Below, piece after piece: positions 9,917 through 19,431 of a DNA stretch of 64,000 nucleotides. Within the stretch, counting starts at the first letter, position 1; the number at the start of each line of letters is the position of its first letter. The position numbers and the translations under genes were made by a program. The notes below the pieces were generated by a model. It was not told where the DNA came from. It ran no database searches and saw nothing but the letters and a program-made list of their open reading frames with translations. The DNA comes from Cohnella silvisoli (GTDB taxonomy: Bacteria > Bacillota > Bacilli > Paenibacillales > Paenibacillaceae), in contig NZ_JAIOAP010000007.1 in the NCBI RefSeq assembly GCF_021190915.1, positions 1 through 64,000 of the forward strand, written 5' to 3'.

Positions 9917-10066
9917 TCATTCCTCGTCCCCGACATTGCCTTCTTCTTCATCTGACCCTAAATCCGCGCCAAACTCTGACGTTCCAAGATCATGGACTTC
10001 CTTATAAAGCAAATAAGCTTCGATATCGCCGGTTTGCGTAAACACGTGCCACGTGAAATCCCGCAC
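9917..10066 (-). CDS. yqzL: YqzL family small protein
   Basis: A 49-residue gene between era and recO, starting at GTG 10066 behind a GAGAGGATGAGG purine-rich site. The product begins MRDFTWHVFTQTGDIEAYLLYKE, which matches the pattern of Bacillus YqzL (short aromatic start, then TG(D/N)(I/V)xxYLL(F/Y)KE). The C-terminal half is acidic and variable. Position between era and recO is the same as in Bacillus. Function unknown. Confidence 0.85.
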   Translation of the reverse strand: MRDFTWHVFTQTGDIEAYLLYKEVHDLGTSEFGADLGSDEEEGNVGDEE

Positions 10067-10175
10067 AGCGCCTCATCCTCTCCGGGCGAAAATAAATGTC
10101 GCTTTCACGGATTAGGATGTCACGAGAAACGCTGCGATATGCCTGACACTTTTTGTGCAATCTTGGATAATCGGA

Positions 10176-11078
10176 TTATTCGTTGCGATACCCTAGAGAT
10201 TTCAGCATGGAATCGCGGTTGCGCCAATCTTTGTTAACTTTCACCCATAGCTCTAGAAATATTTTGGAACCGAGCAATTTCTCAATATCCAGACGAGCTA
10301 GCTTGCCTACTTCCTTCAGGAGAGCTCCGCTTTTTCCGATAATGATCCCCTTCTGAGAGTCCCGCTCGACGAAAATAACGGCGCCGATGTTGACTAGACC
10401 ATTGTCTTGAACGCTCATGCTTTCGATTTCCACGGCGATGGAATGAGGAACTTCCTCGCGCGTCAAATGCAGAAGCTTCTCCCGAATTAATTCCGCGCAC
10501 ACGAATTGCTCGGGATGATCCGTAATTTGATCCGCCGGATAATACATCGGACCTTCTTTCAAATAGTTGGACACTTGTTCGAGCAAGGAGTTAACATTGT
10601 TGCCTTGAAGGGCGGACACGGGTACGATTTCCGAAAAATTCATCTGTTTGCGAAATTTATCGATGACGGGCAGCATCTCGTCGGGATGTATTTTATCGAT
10701 TTTATTAAGCACGAGGAACACCGGCGTGTTGGTTACCTTCTTGAGCTGCTCGATAATATAGCGGTCTCCGCCGCCGATCGGTTCGGTTACGTCAGTCAAG
10801 AAAAGAATGGCATCGACTTCGTTAAAAGCGCTTTCCGCAGCTTTCAGCATGTAATTACCGAGCTTGGAATTCGGCTTATGAATACCCGGCGTATCGAGAA
10901 AAACGATTTGCACGTCGTCCGTCGTATAGACGCCATGGATTTTGTTGCGCGTTGTTTGGGGTTTGTCCGACATGATGGCGATTTTCTGGCCGATTACTTG
11001 GTTCATGAGCGTCGATTTGCCCACGTTCGGGCGGCCGACGATCGCCACGAACCCTGATTTGAAACCTTTTTTCTGCAT
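10176..11078 (-). CDS. era: GTPase Era
   Basis: A 300-residue Era GTPase that binds the 3' end of 16S rRNA and helps 30S maturation. The G1 loop GRPNVGKS lies near residue 16. The effector/G3 region DTPGIHKP, the G4 motif NKID near residue 125 and the C-terminal KH domain (about 200-290, with [15 protein letters not shown]) are all visible. Length is normal. It lies between cdd and yqzL-recO, the usual Firmicute order, beside ybeY which also acts in rRNA processing. Confidence 0.98.
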   Translation of the reverse strand: MQKKGFKSGFVAIVGRPNVGKSTLMNQVIGQKIAIMSDKPQTTRNKIHGVYTTDDVQIVFLDTPGIHKPNSKLGNYMLKAAESAFNEVDAILFLTDVTEPIGGGDRYIIEQLKKVTNTPVFLVLNKIDKIHPDEMLPVIDKFRKQMNFSEIVPVSALQGNNVNSLLEQVSNYLKEGPMYYPADQITDHPEQFVCAELIREKLLHLTREEVPHSIAVEIESMSVQDNGLVNIGAVIFVERDSQKGIIIGKSGALLKEVGKLARLDIEKLLGSKIFLELWVKVNKDWRNRDSMLKSLGYRNE

Positions 11079-11101
11079 ACCCTATTCTCCTTCAGTTCAA
11101 A

Positions 11102-11533
11102 TCATTTTTTCAATTCCCGCGACGAGAATGCGCCCGGAAGGAGCTCCGATACCGTCGTCACCTGATAGGCGCCTTGCAGATTACCGAGTATAACCGGCAT
11201 ATTCGGTTCGCACAGCTCCGCCAGTACCTGGCGGCAAACGCCGCACGGCGTAATCGGCTCTGCCGTATCGCCGATTACTGCAACCGCTTGAAACTCTCCG
11301 GCCTTGCGCCCGTCTGCGATCGCGCGGAACAAAGCGGTTCGTTCGGCGCAATTGGTCGGTCCATAAGCAGCGTTCTCCACGTTGCAGCCATTATGCAGCC
11401 TATTCTCCGAATCGAGCACCACAGCTCCTACAGCAAATCCGGAATAAGGGATATATGCATTATTGCGGGCACTCTTTGCCGCTTCCAATAACTGCTCTAT
11501 AGTAAAAGAAAGGTGGTCAACGCTTATGCTCAC
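11102..11533 (-). CDS. cdd: Cytidine deaminase
   Basis: A homotetrameric-type cytidine deaminase converting (deoxy)cytidine to (deoxy)uridine in pyrimidine salvage. The zinc and catalytic signatures are present: NCAERTALF (Cys ligand plus the proton-shuttling Glu) and PCGVCRQVL (two Cys ligands), along with the substrate-binding YSGFAVGAVV near the N-terminus. I prefer the GTG start at 11533, seven bases after GGAGGG, giving 143 residues. A TTG five codons upstream overlaps that ribosome-binding site. It lies between dgkA and era as in Bacillus. Confidence 0.95.
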   Translation of the reverse strand: MSISVDHLSFTIEQLLEAAKSARNNAYIPYSGFAVGAVVLDSENRLHNGCNVENAAYGPTNCAERTALFRAIADGRKAGEFQAVAVIGDTAEPITPCGVCRQVLAELCEPNMPVILGNLQGAYQVTTVSELLPGAFSSRELKK

Positions 11534-11557
11534 TATAATTCCCTCCAAGTATTCTAT

Positions 11558-11932
11558 TTATTGAAAGCAAGCTTTCCACAACGGCGGTCCGAGTACAATT
11601 GCTCCAACTACGACCGCAAATAGCGCCGCAACGAGTACGGCCCCTGCAGCGGTATCCTTAGCGGCTTTGGCGAGCGGGTGAATGTCAGGGGAAGCCAAGT
11701 CTACCGTCCGTTCTATAGCCGTATTAAACAGCTCCGACACCCATACTCCCGTAATGGCCACCGATAGCCACAACCAATCATGAGCCTTCACCCTCAACCA
11801 AGCGCCTATAACAATGACAACAAGCGCAGCCGCAAAATGAAAGCGCATATGGCGTTCGTTCTGCAGCGCCCGTACAATTCCCGCTATTGCGTTAAGGAAC
11901 GGTTGGACCCCGTGCGAACGCCCGCCGCTCAC
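11558..11932 (-). CDS. dgkA: Undecaprenol/diacylglycerol kinase (DgkA family)
   Basis: A 124-residue, three-helix membrane kinase. Gram-positive members phosphorylate undecaprenol to feed cell-wall lipid carrier recycling. The DgkA signature [16 protein letters not shown] followed by [17 protein letters not shown] is complete, including the catalytic Glu and Asn. The GTG start overlaps the ybeY stop (GTGA), indicating translational coupling. Three hydrophobic segments are visible around 35-55, 58-75 and 95-120. Confidence 0.93.
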   Translation of the reverse strand: MSGGRSHGVQPFLNAIAGIVRALQNERHMRFHFAAALVVIVIGAWLRVKAHDWLWLSVAITGVWVSELFNTAIERTVDLASPDIHPLAKAAKDTAAGAVLVAALFAVVVGAIVLGPPLWKACFQ

Positions 11933-12465
11933 CGAGTCAGCCCCGCTTCCTTCAATACCTCTTCTTGTTTGGCGAACATTTCCTTCTCCTGCTCTTCGTC
12001 CCCGTGATCGTAACCGATCAGATGAAGAAATCCATGTACGAACAGGAAACCGAGCTCGCGTTCAAAGCTATGCCCGTACTCCTCCGCCTGGGCTTCGGCT
12101 CTAGGGACCGAGATGATGATATCGCCCAACAAATCGGCAAAAGGGTCCGCAGCCTTATCTTCGTCTTTCCATTCTTCGGCTCCTTCTTCCGATGCCTCAT
12201 ACTCATCGTCGTAATGAATGTCCGGCTCGTCCCTCTCCAACAGCGAAAACGACAGCACGTCCGTTGGCTTGTCCAATCCACGGTATTGCCGGTTTAGCTC
12301 CCGTATTCCTTCATCGTCCGTCAACGTGAGCGTGACGATCCCTTTCGTTACTTCTTCCTTGCGCCCCGCAACGACCAGCAGCTTCTCCAAGAGCTCCATC
12401 CACTGCTCTTCTTTGGGGCCTGCCCCGCCTTCCCGTTCGTCGATCCATTCCAAACTGAGAGTCAT
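11929..12465 (-). CDS. ybeY: Endoribonuclease YbeY
   Basis: A 178-residue metal-dependent RNase needed for 16S rRNA 3'-end maturation and 70S quality control. The zinc-binding motif [11 protein letters not shown] (three His in H-x3-H-x5-H spacing) lies near residue 145. Compared with shorter homologues it carries an acidic insert (about residues 83-105, rich in E and D). Its ATG overlaps the pgpH stop (ATGA), and it overlaps dgkA downstream, placing it in a tightly packed operon. Confidence 0.95.
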   Translation of the reverse strand: MTLSLEWIDEREGGAGPKEEQWMELLEKLLVVAGRKEEVTKGIVTLTLTDDEGIRELNRQYRGLDKPTDVLSFSLLERDEPDIHYDDEYEASEEGAEEWKDEDKAADPFADLLGDIIISVPRAEAQAEEYGHSFERELGFLFVHGFLHLIGYDHGDEEQEKEMFAKQEEVLKEAGLTR

Positions 12466-14729
12466 GCCGTAGTCTCCTTTGCCTCTTTCATTTTCTTTAA
12501 TTCTTTATCGTCGGGATACTCGATTCGGGAATGGAACATCCCGATGACCGTTTCCTTGAGCGTCTCCGCAATTTTGTCCAATTCTCTAAGCGTCAAGTCG
12601 CATTCGTTGAATTGGTTGTCATCCAGTCGGTCTTTAATGATTTTGCCGATAATCTCTTCGATTTGCTCCACCGTCGGATGATTAAGCGATCTGACCGCCG
12701 CTTCCACGCAGTCGGCAATGCCAACGATCGCGGCTTCCTTGGATTGCGCTTTAGGGCCCGGGTAGCGGTAATCGTCCTCCGTCCACTCACTCTCCACACC
12801 TTGTTCCTGCGCTTGCTTAACGGCTTTGTAATAAAAATATTTCAGCAACGTCGTCCCATGATGCTGCTCCGCAATGTCTCGTATCGGTTTAGGCAACTTA
12901 TGCGTCCTAAGCATGTCGGCACCGTCTTTCGCATGCGCGATAATGATGGAGGCGCTCACCTTCGGATCCAGCTTATCATGGGGATTTCCAGCTGCGTTCT
13001 GATTCTCGATAAAATATAGCGGTCTTTTCGTTTTGCCGACATCATGGTAGAAAGAGCCCACGCGGCATAACAGCCCGTTCGCCCCGACCGATTCCGCTGC
13101 CGCTTCCGACAGATTGCCAACCATGAGACTGTGGTGGTACGTCCCGGGCGTTTCGGTAAGCAGCTTGCGCAATAAAGGATGGTTCGGGTTGGACAGCTCA
13201 ACGAGCTTCAAGGCAGACAGTATACCGAACGTAACCTCGAAGAATGGCATCAGCCCAATAACGAGCACCGCCGTAAGCAAACCGCTTGAGAACATGAAAA
13301 TAACCGATTGGATAAGCTGCACGCGGCTCGGCTCCGGATTCACAAGCATAAGGGCCAGCACGGCAACCGAGCCGAACAGGCTCACCATAATTCCCGCCTT
13401 CAAAATGGAAGACCGCTGGCTTGCTCGATGTATGGCGAGAACGGCGGTAAAGGAAACTACGGCAGCAACGAATCCATAATGAAAGTCGAAAATATGCTCC
13501 TGTTCCACATTAAGGATAATGCTTGCCAACAAGGTGAATAAGAAGGAGCTTACAAGACCGAGATGCAGGTCAAGGAGAAGCGTTACCATCATGCTTCCCA
13601 TCGCAATCGGAGCTAGGTAGCCTACGAAAGGCCATTGTTCGCTGTGTGTCAAAGCGACGAGGTGCATAAAAAGCATGTTAAGCGCGAAGATGAGCAGCAT
13701 CATGACCCACTGAACGTTATCCCGCTTCTTAGCAGACGAAGCGCCGGCCGTTAATTCGCTGTAACCATACAAAGCCAAAGTGAAAATAACCGAAAAAAGC
13801 AACACTCCGAGCTGTGGCAAATACGTTTTACGTTCCTTCAGCAGCCCTAAAGAATCAAGCTTCTCGTATATACTTTGCGTAATGACTTGTCCAGCCTTTA
13901 CGACCACGTCTCCCTGCTTAATGACTACCGGCGGCGTATTTTGTTTCGCTTCGACTTTGGCATCTTCCGTAGCCTGCTTGTCATAAAACTTGTTCGGCAG
14001 AATAGCCAGTCGAGCCAGCTCCTGAACGATTTCCCGTTCCGTCTTGAGGGAAAGCGAGCTTGCGTTAACGAGCTCGGCGACTTTAGTGCGGGCCGTTTCC
14101 GCCTTTGTCAGCGATTCACCGGTCAGCTTGTGCACGACATCCCGCCCGACCGAACGCATTTCAAGCAGTTGTTCTGGCGTCAATCTCGGAATCTTATAGT
14201 AGGTTTCCTCCGGTATCGCGTATTTCTGCGCCGATACGACTCGTTCCATCTCCGCGAGCAAACCGGCCGAGTACGTCTCCGACCCTCTGTTCGTGGACAT
14301 AAAATTACTGACGTATTGATCGACCCGTTCGGGGATGACCCTGCGGAAAATATCGACCTTGTCCGCTTCCGTAATCTGATCGTCCTGATTCAGCTGTTCG
14401 ATTCGCGTGAAGATTTCGTCGATTAGCGCTTCATTCCTAAGCGCGACGATAGAGTAAATCGGACCGACCTTCTCCGCTGCTTCTTCCTGCGCTTGCAACG
14501 TCGCCTTATCGTCCAATTCCTGACGAGGCGCCTTAATATCCTTGTCGCTTTTGCCGTTCAGCGTAATGTCGTAAGTTTCCGGAACTAGCCTCGGCGCAAT
14601 GCTGAAATAAAACAAAAATACAAAAAGCAGGAGCAGGAGCCAGCGCATCGCCGCGCTTTGCTTCCATCCTGCCGCTGCCCCTGATAAGGTAAGCGGATTG
14701 CTAGGCGGGCCGCTATTTTTCCGACTCAT
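12462..14729 (-). CDS. pgpH: 7TM-HD family protein, cyclic di-AMP phosphodiesterase PgpH/YqfF
   Basis: A 755-residue membrane protein of the 7TMR-HD family. Listeria PgpH hydrolyses c-di-AMP. Residues about 28-45 are a first membrane segment, followed by an extracellular 7TM-7TMR_HD domain (about 50-300), seven hydrophobic helices (about 300-500) and a cytoplasmic HD domain (about 515-700). The HD signature [15 protein letters not shown]...[10 protein letters not shown] is intact, with further metal-binding H residues in [11 protein letters not shown] and EQHHGTT. It sits between phoH and ybeY as in Bacillus, and likely lowers cellular c-di-AMP. Confidence 0.93.
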   Translation of the reverse strand: MSRKNSGPPSNPLTLSGAAAGWKQSAAMRWLLLLLFVFLFYFSIAPRLVPETYDITLNGKSDKDIKAPRQELDDKATLQAQEEAAEKVGPIYSIVALRNEALIDEIFTRIEQLNQDDQITEADKVDIFRRVIPERVDQYVSNFMSTNRGSETYSAGLLAEMERVVSAQKYAIPEETYYKIPRLTPEQLLEMRSVGRDVVHKLTGESLTKAETARTKVAELVNASSLSLKTEREIVQELARLAILPNKFYDKQATEDAKVEAKQNTPPVVIKQGDVVVKAGQVITQSIYEKLDSLGLLKERKTYLPQLGVLLFSVIFTLALYGYSELTAGASSAKKRDNVQWVMMLLIFALNMLFMHLVALTHSEQWPFVGYLAPIAMGSMMVTLLLDLHLGLVSSFLFTLLASIILNVEQEHIFDFHYGFVAAVVSFTAVLAIHRASQRSSILKAGIMVSLFGSVAVLALMLVNPEPSRVQLIQSVIFMFSSGLLTAVLVIGLMPFFEVTFGILSALKLVELSNPNHPLLRKLLTETPGTYHHSLMVGNLSEAAAESVGANGLLCRVGSFYHDVGKTKRPLYFIENQNAAGNPHDKLDPKVSASIIIAHAKDGADMLRTHKLPKPIRDIAEQHHGTTLLKYFYYKAVKQAQEQGVESEWTEDDYRYPGPKAQSKEAAIVGIADCVEAAVRSLNHPTVEQIEEIIGKIIKDRLDDNQFNECDLTLRELDKIAETLKETVIGMFHSRIEYPDDKELKKMKEAKETTA

Positions 14730-14754
14730 CCGGCTATCCCCTCCCTTATAGTTA

Positions 14755-15717
14755 TTATTCGCTGTTCGCGTTGTAGGCTAAAATGATTTTTTGAACGAGG
14801 GCATGCCGCACCACATCCTGATCGGTGAAAAACACCATGCCGATTTCCTCAATGCCGCGTAAAATTCGCTCAGCTTCGATTAATCCCGATTTTTTCCCCT
14901 TCGGCAAATCGATCTGGGTGACGTCGCCGGTAATGATCATTCGGGAACCGAAGCCAAGGCGCGTCAGGAACATTTTCATCTGCTCGGGCGTCGTGTTCTG
15001 CGCTTCGTCCAAGATAACGAAGGAATCGTCTAGCGTCCGGCCTCTCATATAAGCGAGCGGGGCGATTTCGATTTGTCCGCGCTCCATCGCCTTAGCGACG
15101 CCTTCCAAGCCGAGAGCATCGTTCAGAGCATCGTAAAGCGGGCGCAAGTAAGGATCGACTTTCTCCTGCAGATCGCCCGGCAGAAATCCGAGGCTTTCAC
15201 CCGCTTCGACCGCGGGACGGGTAAGCAAAATCCGTTTGACCTTGCCTTCTTTCAATGCCGCAACCGCGCACATGACAGCCAAATACGTCTTGCCTGTGCC
15301 TGCCGGACCTATTCCGAATACGATGTCTTTTTTCCTAATGGTAGTCACGTAATGCCGTTGTCCTAGCGTCTTGGGGACAACAGGTTTACCTCGGAAAGTC
15401 GAAGTGATCTCGCCCTTGAATAACGAGAGCAATTCGTCGGCCTTCATCTCGCGAGACAATTCAAGCGCATAACGGACATCGCGTTCATTGATCTGCAATC
15501 CGCCTTGAATGAGCTGAATAAGCGTTTCGAACAATTGCTGCAAGGAACGCACTTCCTCGGCAGGCCCTTCAATATAAATTTCCGCATCCCTCGAATGAAT
15601 AAGCGATACGGTTTCCTTCTCTATTATACGCAGGAACTTGTCCTGCGGGCCGAACAAGGCTAAGCCTTCGGCCGCATTGCGTAACGGGATAGTCGTATAT
15701 TCTTTCAGTTCCGTCAA
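14755..15717 (-). CDS. phoH: PhoH-like ATPase
   Basis: A 320-residue PhoH family protein, a P-loop ATPase with an N-terminal KH-like RNA-binding region, thought to act in RNA metabolism with neighbouring YbeY. Walker A GPAGTGKT and Walker B FVILDEAQN are present, along with the signature TRPAVEAGESLGFLPGD. The frame supports a TTG start at 15717 behind GGGGGAATGAGG; the nearby ATG at 15727 is out of frame. It follows yqfD, as in other Firmicutes. Confidence 0.94.
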   Translation of the reverse strand: MTELKEYTTIPLRNAAEGLALFGPQDKFLRIIEKETVSLIHSRDAEIYIEGPAEEVRSLQQLFETLIQLIQGGLQINERDVRYALELSREMKADELLSLFKGEITSTFRGKPVVPKTLGQRHYVTTIRKKDIVFGIGPAGTGKTYLAVMCAVAALKEGKVKRILLTRPAVEAGESLGFLPGDLQEKVDPYLRPLYDALNDALGLEGVAKAMERGQIEIAPLAYMRGRTLDDSFVILDEAQNTTPEQMKMFLTRLGFGSRMIITGDVTQIDLPKGKKSGLIEAERILRGIEEIGMVFFTDQDVVRHALVQKIILAYNANSE

Positions 15718-15747
15718 AAAGCCTCATTCCCCCTAATCGATTAATGC

Positions 15748-16926
15748 TTATCCTATAGGACGTTCGACCTCGATAGATTGTTCCACTTCAAAAAGAACGG
15801 TTAACAACACTTTACCATTCTCGGTATGTTCATGCAAAATGTTTTCCGCTTTAATCATCGCGTCCTTGCCGCATCTGGCAAGCAGTTCTTCGCGAGCTTG
15901 CTTCAAGCCCGCTTCCTTGGCTTCGGCAGGCGTCAACTTCTTCTCCGTTTCGACAACTTCTAATTCATGCTCTTTCATCGTTCCGAACGGCAGCAGCCGA
16001 TTCCACAACTGCGCCCGGTGCAGGGTCGTGCGGGTTTGCGAATCCGCGTACGACTGTCCCCGATAGCCCGATATTTGCAGCGCTCTGTTTCCAATGAGCA
16101 AATAGTTGCGGTTTTGGGAAACTCCGGTAAAGCTTTTTGATTTCGTTACCAGAGGAGACGCGATGCGATATTCATGCCAGACAAGACCCATTACTTTGCC
16201 TTTGGATACGACAAGCTTACTGTGCGCTCCGTCACCCAGCACACCGGAAATAAGGACGTCTCCTTTGCGGACCCGGTCATTGCGCTCTACCTTAGGACGG
16301 CCGTTCTCTGCGACCACGCGCGTAATAACGGCATCCGCCTTGGCGATTAGATGTCTCGGGCCTTCCAGCGGTTTTTGCTCCGGCTTGGTCGAGTCGATAA
16401 CGGTAATCGTAATCGAGGTTCCCGTCTTGTCCACTCCGATCCACGCCGCCTCAGGCAAATGTCGCGCCAAGCGCAGAGACAAAGATGCCGCATCCTGCAT
16501 CCGGAAAGACCATTGGTAAGCATATATGCCTTCCGCTCTCGCCGCAGCGCGAATTTTCTCTTCAGGGATCGTTGAATTCCCCTCAATCTTAACGTTCCAT
16601 ACAAGCGTAGAAAGAATAAATAGAGCCGCAATAAAAGCGAGCATACCAACGGCAAACGTTTTTCTCCGCGACAGTCGAGCCATTCGGAAAGGAAGCCCAT
16701 GCCGAGATATAATCCGGGTCCGGCTTCCATTGGCGCGCAATAACGGGCGAAGCCGAAAAAAGTCGGGGATCGACACCCCGAACATTAGATTTCCTTCCCG
16801 CGTGAAAGAGATGTTCCAAAGCGTTATTCGTTCCGTCGTCACGGCATTAAGGAATTTCTCGGGCTCCCCCCCGATAAGCTTGACCCACACGTAACCGCGC
16901 AGCATAGCCACCCATGTTCCCTTCAT
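15748..16926 (-). CDS. yqfD: Sporulation protein YqfD
   Basis: A 392-residue YqfD family protein (stage IV sporulation type), made in the mother cell under SigE in Bacillus and required for efficient sporulation. It has the conserved N-terminal region (LRGYVWVKLIGGEPEKFLN), one membrane helix at about 90-110 after a basic stretch, and a long extracytoplasmic domain with a POTRA-like start (VKIEGNSTIPEEKIRAA). Start ATG 16926 follows CAGGAGGAG. It is paired with yqfC, 91 bp upstream. Confidence 0.94.
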   Translation of the reverse strand: MKGTWVAMLRGYVWVKLIGGEPEKFLNAVTTERITLWNISFTREGNLMFGVSIPDFFRLRPLLRANGSRTRIISRHGLPFRMARLSRRKTFAVGMLAFIAALFILSTLVWNVKIEGNSTIPEEKIRAAARAEGIYAYQWSFRMQDAASLSLRLARHLPEAAWIGVDKTGTSITITVIDSTKPEQKPLEGPRHLIAKADAVITRVVAENGRPKVERNDRVRKGDVLISGVLGDGAHSKLVVSKGKVMGLVWHEYRIASPLVTKSKSFTGVSQNRNYLLIGNRALQISGYRGQSYADSQTRTTLHRAQLWNRLLPFGTMKEHELEVVETEKKLTPAEAKEAGLKQAREELLARCGKDAMIKAENILHEHTENGKVLLTVLFEVEQSIEVERPIG

Positions 16927-17017
16927 CCTTGCTCTCCTCCTGGCTTAGAGCTTGTCCTCGTTAAAGCGAAAGTCCGCCTTTAACAAACAAAAACGGACTT
17001 ATGTATCGTAGCCTGCC

Positions 17018-17302
17018 TTATTTTTTCGGATGCAATTGTACGCCTAATATTTTGCCTTCGACAAAAACTTCCTCCGCTCCGATGTTTCGAATAACCAAAT
17101 CTTGACCCGTCACTTCCATTTCCCCGTTATCCATAGCCAATCGGAGCGACTGCGGGGAGAAATGGAGCACGCCGCGGTGATTTTCCACCGTTAACTGAAG
17201 GCCTCCGATCATCGTGACGCGAGGCAAGTCCAGTACTACATCCTGCGGCAGGTCGAGAATCGTTGCGGTCCATTTGCGCAGCCTCCGACTTACACGCATC
17301 AT
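17018..17302 (-). CDS. yqfC: Sporulation protein YqfC
   Basis: A 94-residue YabP/YqfC family sporulation protein expressed in the mother cell. Signatures include LDLPQDVVLDLPRVTMIGG and the ending EGKILGVQL, characteristic of YqfC. The start is ATG 17302, seven bases after AGGAGGGAGG. Longer in-frame extensions exist upstream but would place that ribosome-binding site inside the gene. It precedes yqfD, its usual operon partner. Confidence 0.92.
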   Translation of the reverse strand: MMRVSRRLRKWTATILDLPQDVVLDLPRVTMIGGLQLTVENHRGVLHFSPQSLRLAMDNGEMEVTGQDLVIRNIGAEEVFVEGKILGVQLHPKK

Positions 17303-17374
17303 GCGACGGTCCTCCCTCCTATACGGTACAACATATGCACCGCTGCCTCTCTTTATGAAGCGTAGCCCGGTCAA

Positions 17375-17400
17375 GAAAAAATGGAGGCTTTACCTCCGGC
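17375..17400 (-). terminator. Minus-strand intrinsic terminator at the left flank of IS copy 1
   Basis: On the minus strand CCGGAGGTAAAGCCTCCATTTTTTC forms a 5-bp GC hairpin followed by six T. It lies upstream of yqfC and next to the left boundary of the repeated element. Copy 2 has a similarly placed and partly similar terminator at 38588-38611, so it may belong to the element or mark its preferred target. Confidence 0.6.
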
Positions 17401-17506
17401 CCTTTTACTTTTAGCGGATATCCGTAATAAAGCAATCGAACCCATGAACTCCCTTATAACTCTAAAGGTCAATCGGTCCGACACTCCTGTTCATGCCTGT
17501 GATGTT

Positions 17507-17612
17507 CGAGAAAACGTGCCTTTATCCCCTCGCATCAGAAGGAGAATAAGACCACCGCAGCTTTTCCTATCTCCTTTCCGCGAAAACGTACCATTATCCC
17601 ATCCGGTCAGAG
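17507..17612. repeat. Left-arm 72-73-bp tandem repeat containing TIR-like core (copy 1)
   Basis: Unit A (17507-17578) and the start of unit B (17579 on) both contain C(G/A)GAAAACGT(A/G)CC.TTATCCC followed by TCAGA(A)GG. The core is the same sequence that forms the inverted repeat with the right end. Copy 2 of the element has one more unit (starting at 38692, 38765 and, diverged, 38837), so the array has changed in number between the copies. Confidence 0.75.
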
Positions 17613-17752
17613 GGAAAACCCTTGTTCAATGCTTTTAAAAACAAACCTAGAACGTTGAAATTTTGCCCGATATCTCTTGAAAATAGAACGTATGTTTGGT
17701 ATGGTAAGAATAAGAACAAATGTTCTATTTCGTTGAAAAAGGGGAATCGTCT

Positions 17753-18676
17753 ATGTTTCCGGAACATCTGACCTTCGAGGCATTTTGCCAGCAGTTCAAC
17801 TCCGAGCAGGCTTGCGCCGAGGCGCTGTTCGAAGCCAGATGGCCGGACGGCTTCCGTTGCCCGACTTGTCTTCATCCTCACTTTTATCTTATCCAAACGC
17901 GCAGACTGCCTCTCTACGAATGCCGCTCCTGTCGCCATCAGACGTCTGTCATCGCCGGCACCATCATGGAAGGCAGCTCCACTTTGTTGACCCGCTGGTT
18001 CCAAGCGATGTTTCTCATCTCCCGGCCTTCCGGCATCAGCGCCTCCCGCCTATCCCAAGTGATTCAGGTCACCTATAAGACCGCGTGGCTCATCGCAAGA
18101 AAAATCCGCCATGCCCTGCAACAAGCCGATGAAGGCGATCCGCTCACGGGTGTTGTGCGAGTTGACCCTATCTCTTACGGTTATACGTATTATAGCGAGG
18201 CCCAGCAGCCGCTGTTGATCGGCGGATCCCTCGACGAGCGAGACGAGCCTCAGCAGGTCAAAATCAAACAACCGGATCCCAGCCATGTGAATAACGCGTT
18301 GAGGTGGATTGAAAAACCTGGCGTCCAAGCGTTCGTAAACGATCATACGGATGGAGAGGCCGTGACAGTTTCGCGCGGCAGACTTCACCCTGCTTTGAAC
18401 CCCATCAAGTGGAAGGTGACCGCGTGGCTGAACAATACGTTTAATGGCATCGGGGCCAAACATTTGCAGGCTTATTTAGACGAGTTTTGTTTCCGATTGA
18501 ACTTAAAACTCCGCCATGCCCCGGTCTTCAGCCAACTGCTCCATTGGTGCGCCGTGACACCAACCTTGACTTACAAAGATCTGACCCGCAGCAAACCGGT
18601 TCTCACCGTTCCTTGGGTGGTCTGGGGAAGCAAGGCGAAGTGGAAAGGAAAATATCTCACCCTATGGAATACTTGA
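17753..18676 (+). CDS. IS1595-family (ISXO2-like) transposase, copy 1
   Basis: A 307-residue transposase starting at ATG 17753 behind AAAGGGGAA. The N-terminal zinc ribbon (CPTC...CRSC, about residues 39-62) is followed by a helix-turn-helix-like region with SQVIQVTYKTAWLIARKIRHAL, typical of IS1595 members. The C-terminal part has KHLQAYLDEFCFRLNLK, the ISXO2 signature near the last catalytic position. The first acidic residue appears as VVRVDPISYGY instead of the usual VDET. Compared with copy 2 (39000-39926), it differs by a few substitutions and one codon (TVSRGRL versus TVLGRGKL). Whether it is active cannot be told from sequence. Confidence 0.85.
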   Translation: MFPEHLTFEAFCQQFNSEQACAEALFEARWPDGFRCPTCLHPHFYLIQTRRLPLYECRSCRHQTSVIAGTIMEGSSTLLTRWFQAMFLISRPSGISASRLSQVIQVTYKTAWLIARKIRHALQQADEGDPLTGVVRVDPISYGYTYYSEAQQPLLIGGSLDERDEPQQVKIKQPDPSHVNNALRWIEKPGVQAFVNDHTDGEAVTVSRGRLHPALNPIKWKVTAWLNNTFNGIGAKHLQAYLDEFCFRLNLKLRHAPVFSQLLHWCAVTPTLTYKDLTRSKPVLTVPWVVWGSKAKWKGKYLTLWNT

Positions 18677-18757
18677 TGCTTAGGATAGCTGCTTTTTGAG
18701 TTGTCGATAACCCGTTCCATTCCAATTCATTAAACGGCAAATTTGTGCGTGAGCCAA

Positions 18758-18870
18758 GAATCCGTTGATTGCAACTCCCACTCAAGTCATGACATCCGAA
18801 TATCCGTTGATTGCAACTCACTTCTGTCATGACATTCGTAAATCCGCTGATTGGCAACTTACTTCTGAGG
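18758..18870. repeat. Right-arm ~41-bp direct repeats (copy 1)
   Basis: Three degenerate units with the core GAATATCCGTTGATTGCAACTC, spaced by about 40-42 bp, lie between the transposase stop and the right inverted repeat. Copy 2 carries four such units (40016-40170). The rest of the geneless stretch 18677-19080 is the element's right arm up to 18973 and then about 80 bp of unique sequence with the EamA-gene terminator. Confidence 0.75.
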
Positions 18871-19055
18871 TGAGGGGATAATGGTACCATTTCTCCGAAA
18901 TGGCATGGAAATTAGGTGCCGGTTTTTTTGTAAGCCCAGATGAGTAGATGTCTATAAACTTTCTGATCGTATAAGTAAAACGACTTCTCCGCCCTTGGGA
19001 CAGCGATGTACGTTTTTATCGAGCTATCGGATGATTATAAGGAACCTAAAACAAG

Positions 19056-19080
19056 AAAAAAACACATGCTCGCGCATGCG
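19056..19080 (-). terminator. Probable terminator of the glycosyltransferase operon
   Basis: On the minus strand CGCATGCGCGAGCATGTG followed by seven T forms a short hairpin immediately after the stop codon of the EamA-like gene. The stem is short, so the call is moderate. Confidence 0.5.
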
Positions 19081-19431
19081 TCATTTAAGGCTGACTACAA
19101 ATACCCCAGCAATAATGATTCCGGCTCCGATCCAGCGATTGGGCGGAACGACTTCTCCGAAAACGAGCCAAGCGACTAGCATACCGAGCACATAAGCCAA
19201 GCTTTGCAAAGGGTATGCCATGCTAAGAGACATGCGGGACAATACCGCCAGCCAAAGTACGGTGGCAACAGCATACATCCCCACACCGGTCACGATCCAT
19301 GGGGAAGTAAAGACCTGAAGAGCGTTGCCCGGATGAAGTCCTCCCAAGCGATCTAGACCGAGCTTCCATACAGTTTGGCCCGCTAGGAGAAGCAGTACGT
19401 TCATCATTAGCAATGCGTAAGACACCGTCAT
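19081..19431 (-). CDS. Small EamA/SMR-type four-helix membrane protein
   Basis: A 116-residue hydrophobic protein with four predicted membrane helices (about 5-25, 40-58, 68-88, 95-114), like one half of an EamA/DMT permease. It resembles ArnE/ArnF-type undecaprenyl-phosphate-sugar flippase subunits, with SMAYPLQSLAYVLGMLVAWLVFGE and NRWIGAGIIIAGV motifs. It is the last gene of a GT-C/GT2/DUF2304 operon and overlaps the DUF2304 gene by 4 bp (ATGA). The inferred role is flipping a lipid-linked sugar; this comes from family resemblance and context, not from a specific signature. Confidence 0.7.
   Translation of the reverse strand: MTVSYALLMMNVLLLLAGQTVWKLGLDRLGGLHPGNALQVFTSPWIVTGVGMYAVATVLWLAVLSRMSLSMAYPLQSLAYVLGMLVAWLVFGEVVPPNRWIGAGIIIAGVFVVSLK

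Larger units (their letters stand above)
17433..18973 (+). mobile_element. IS1595-like insertion element, copy 1
   Basis: About 1.54 kb, shared at high identity with 38618-40277, begins with CAATCGAACCCATGAACTCC and ends with CTTTCTGATCGTATA. It holds a transposase gene on the plus strand, opposite to all neighbours. An inverted pair GTACCATTATCCC (17588-17600) and GGGATAATGGTAC (18875-18887) is perfect over 13 bp with weaker similarity over about 40 bp, and is the best candidate for the true terminal inverted repeats. Tandem repeats lie outside or around these ends. No target-site duplication was evident at the outer boundaries. Confidence 0.75.

Noticed and set aside
17433..17455. GGGTTCGATTG on the minus strand, resembling a tRNA T-loop
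   Set aside because: No acceptor, D- or anticodon arms are present nearby, and the same segment recurs as the outer limit of both IS copies.
17594..18004. Minus-strand frames opposite the transposase genes (also 38835-39251, 18050-18463, 39267-39713)
   Set aside because: Antisense shadows repeated in both IS copies; no independent coding features.
18758..18870. Possible CRISPR-like array
   Set aside because: Only three or four degenerate units with no conserved repeat/variable spacer alternation, no leader and no cas genes; they belong to the IS element.
18657..18890. Minus-strand frame through the right IS array (copies of ELQST/SCNQRI-like units)
   Set aside because: It arises from the ~41-bp direct repeats; repeat length and reading frame differ between the two IS copies.
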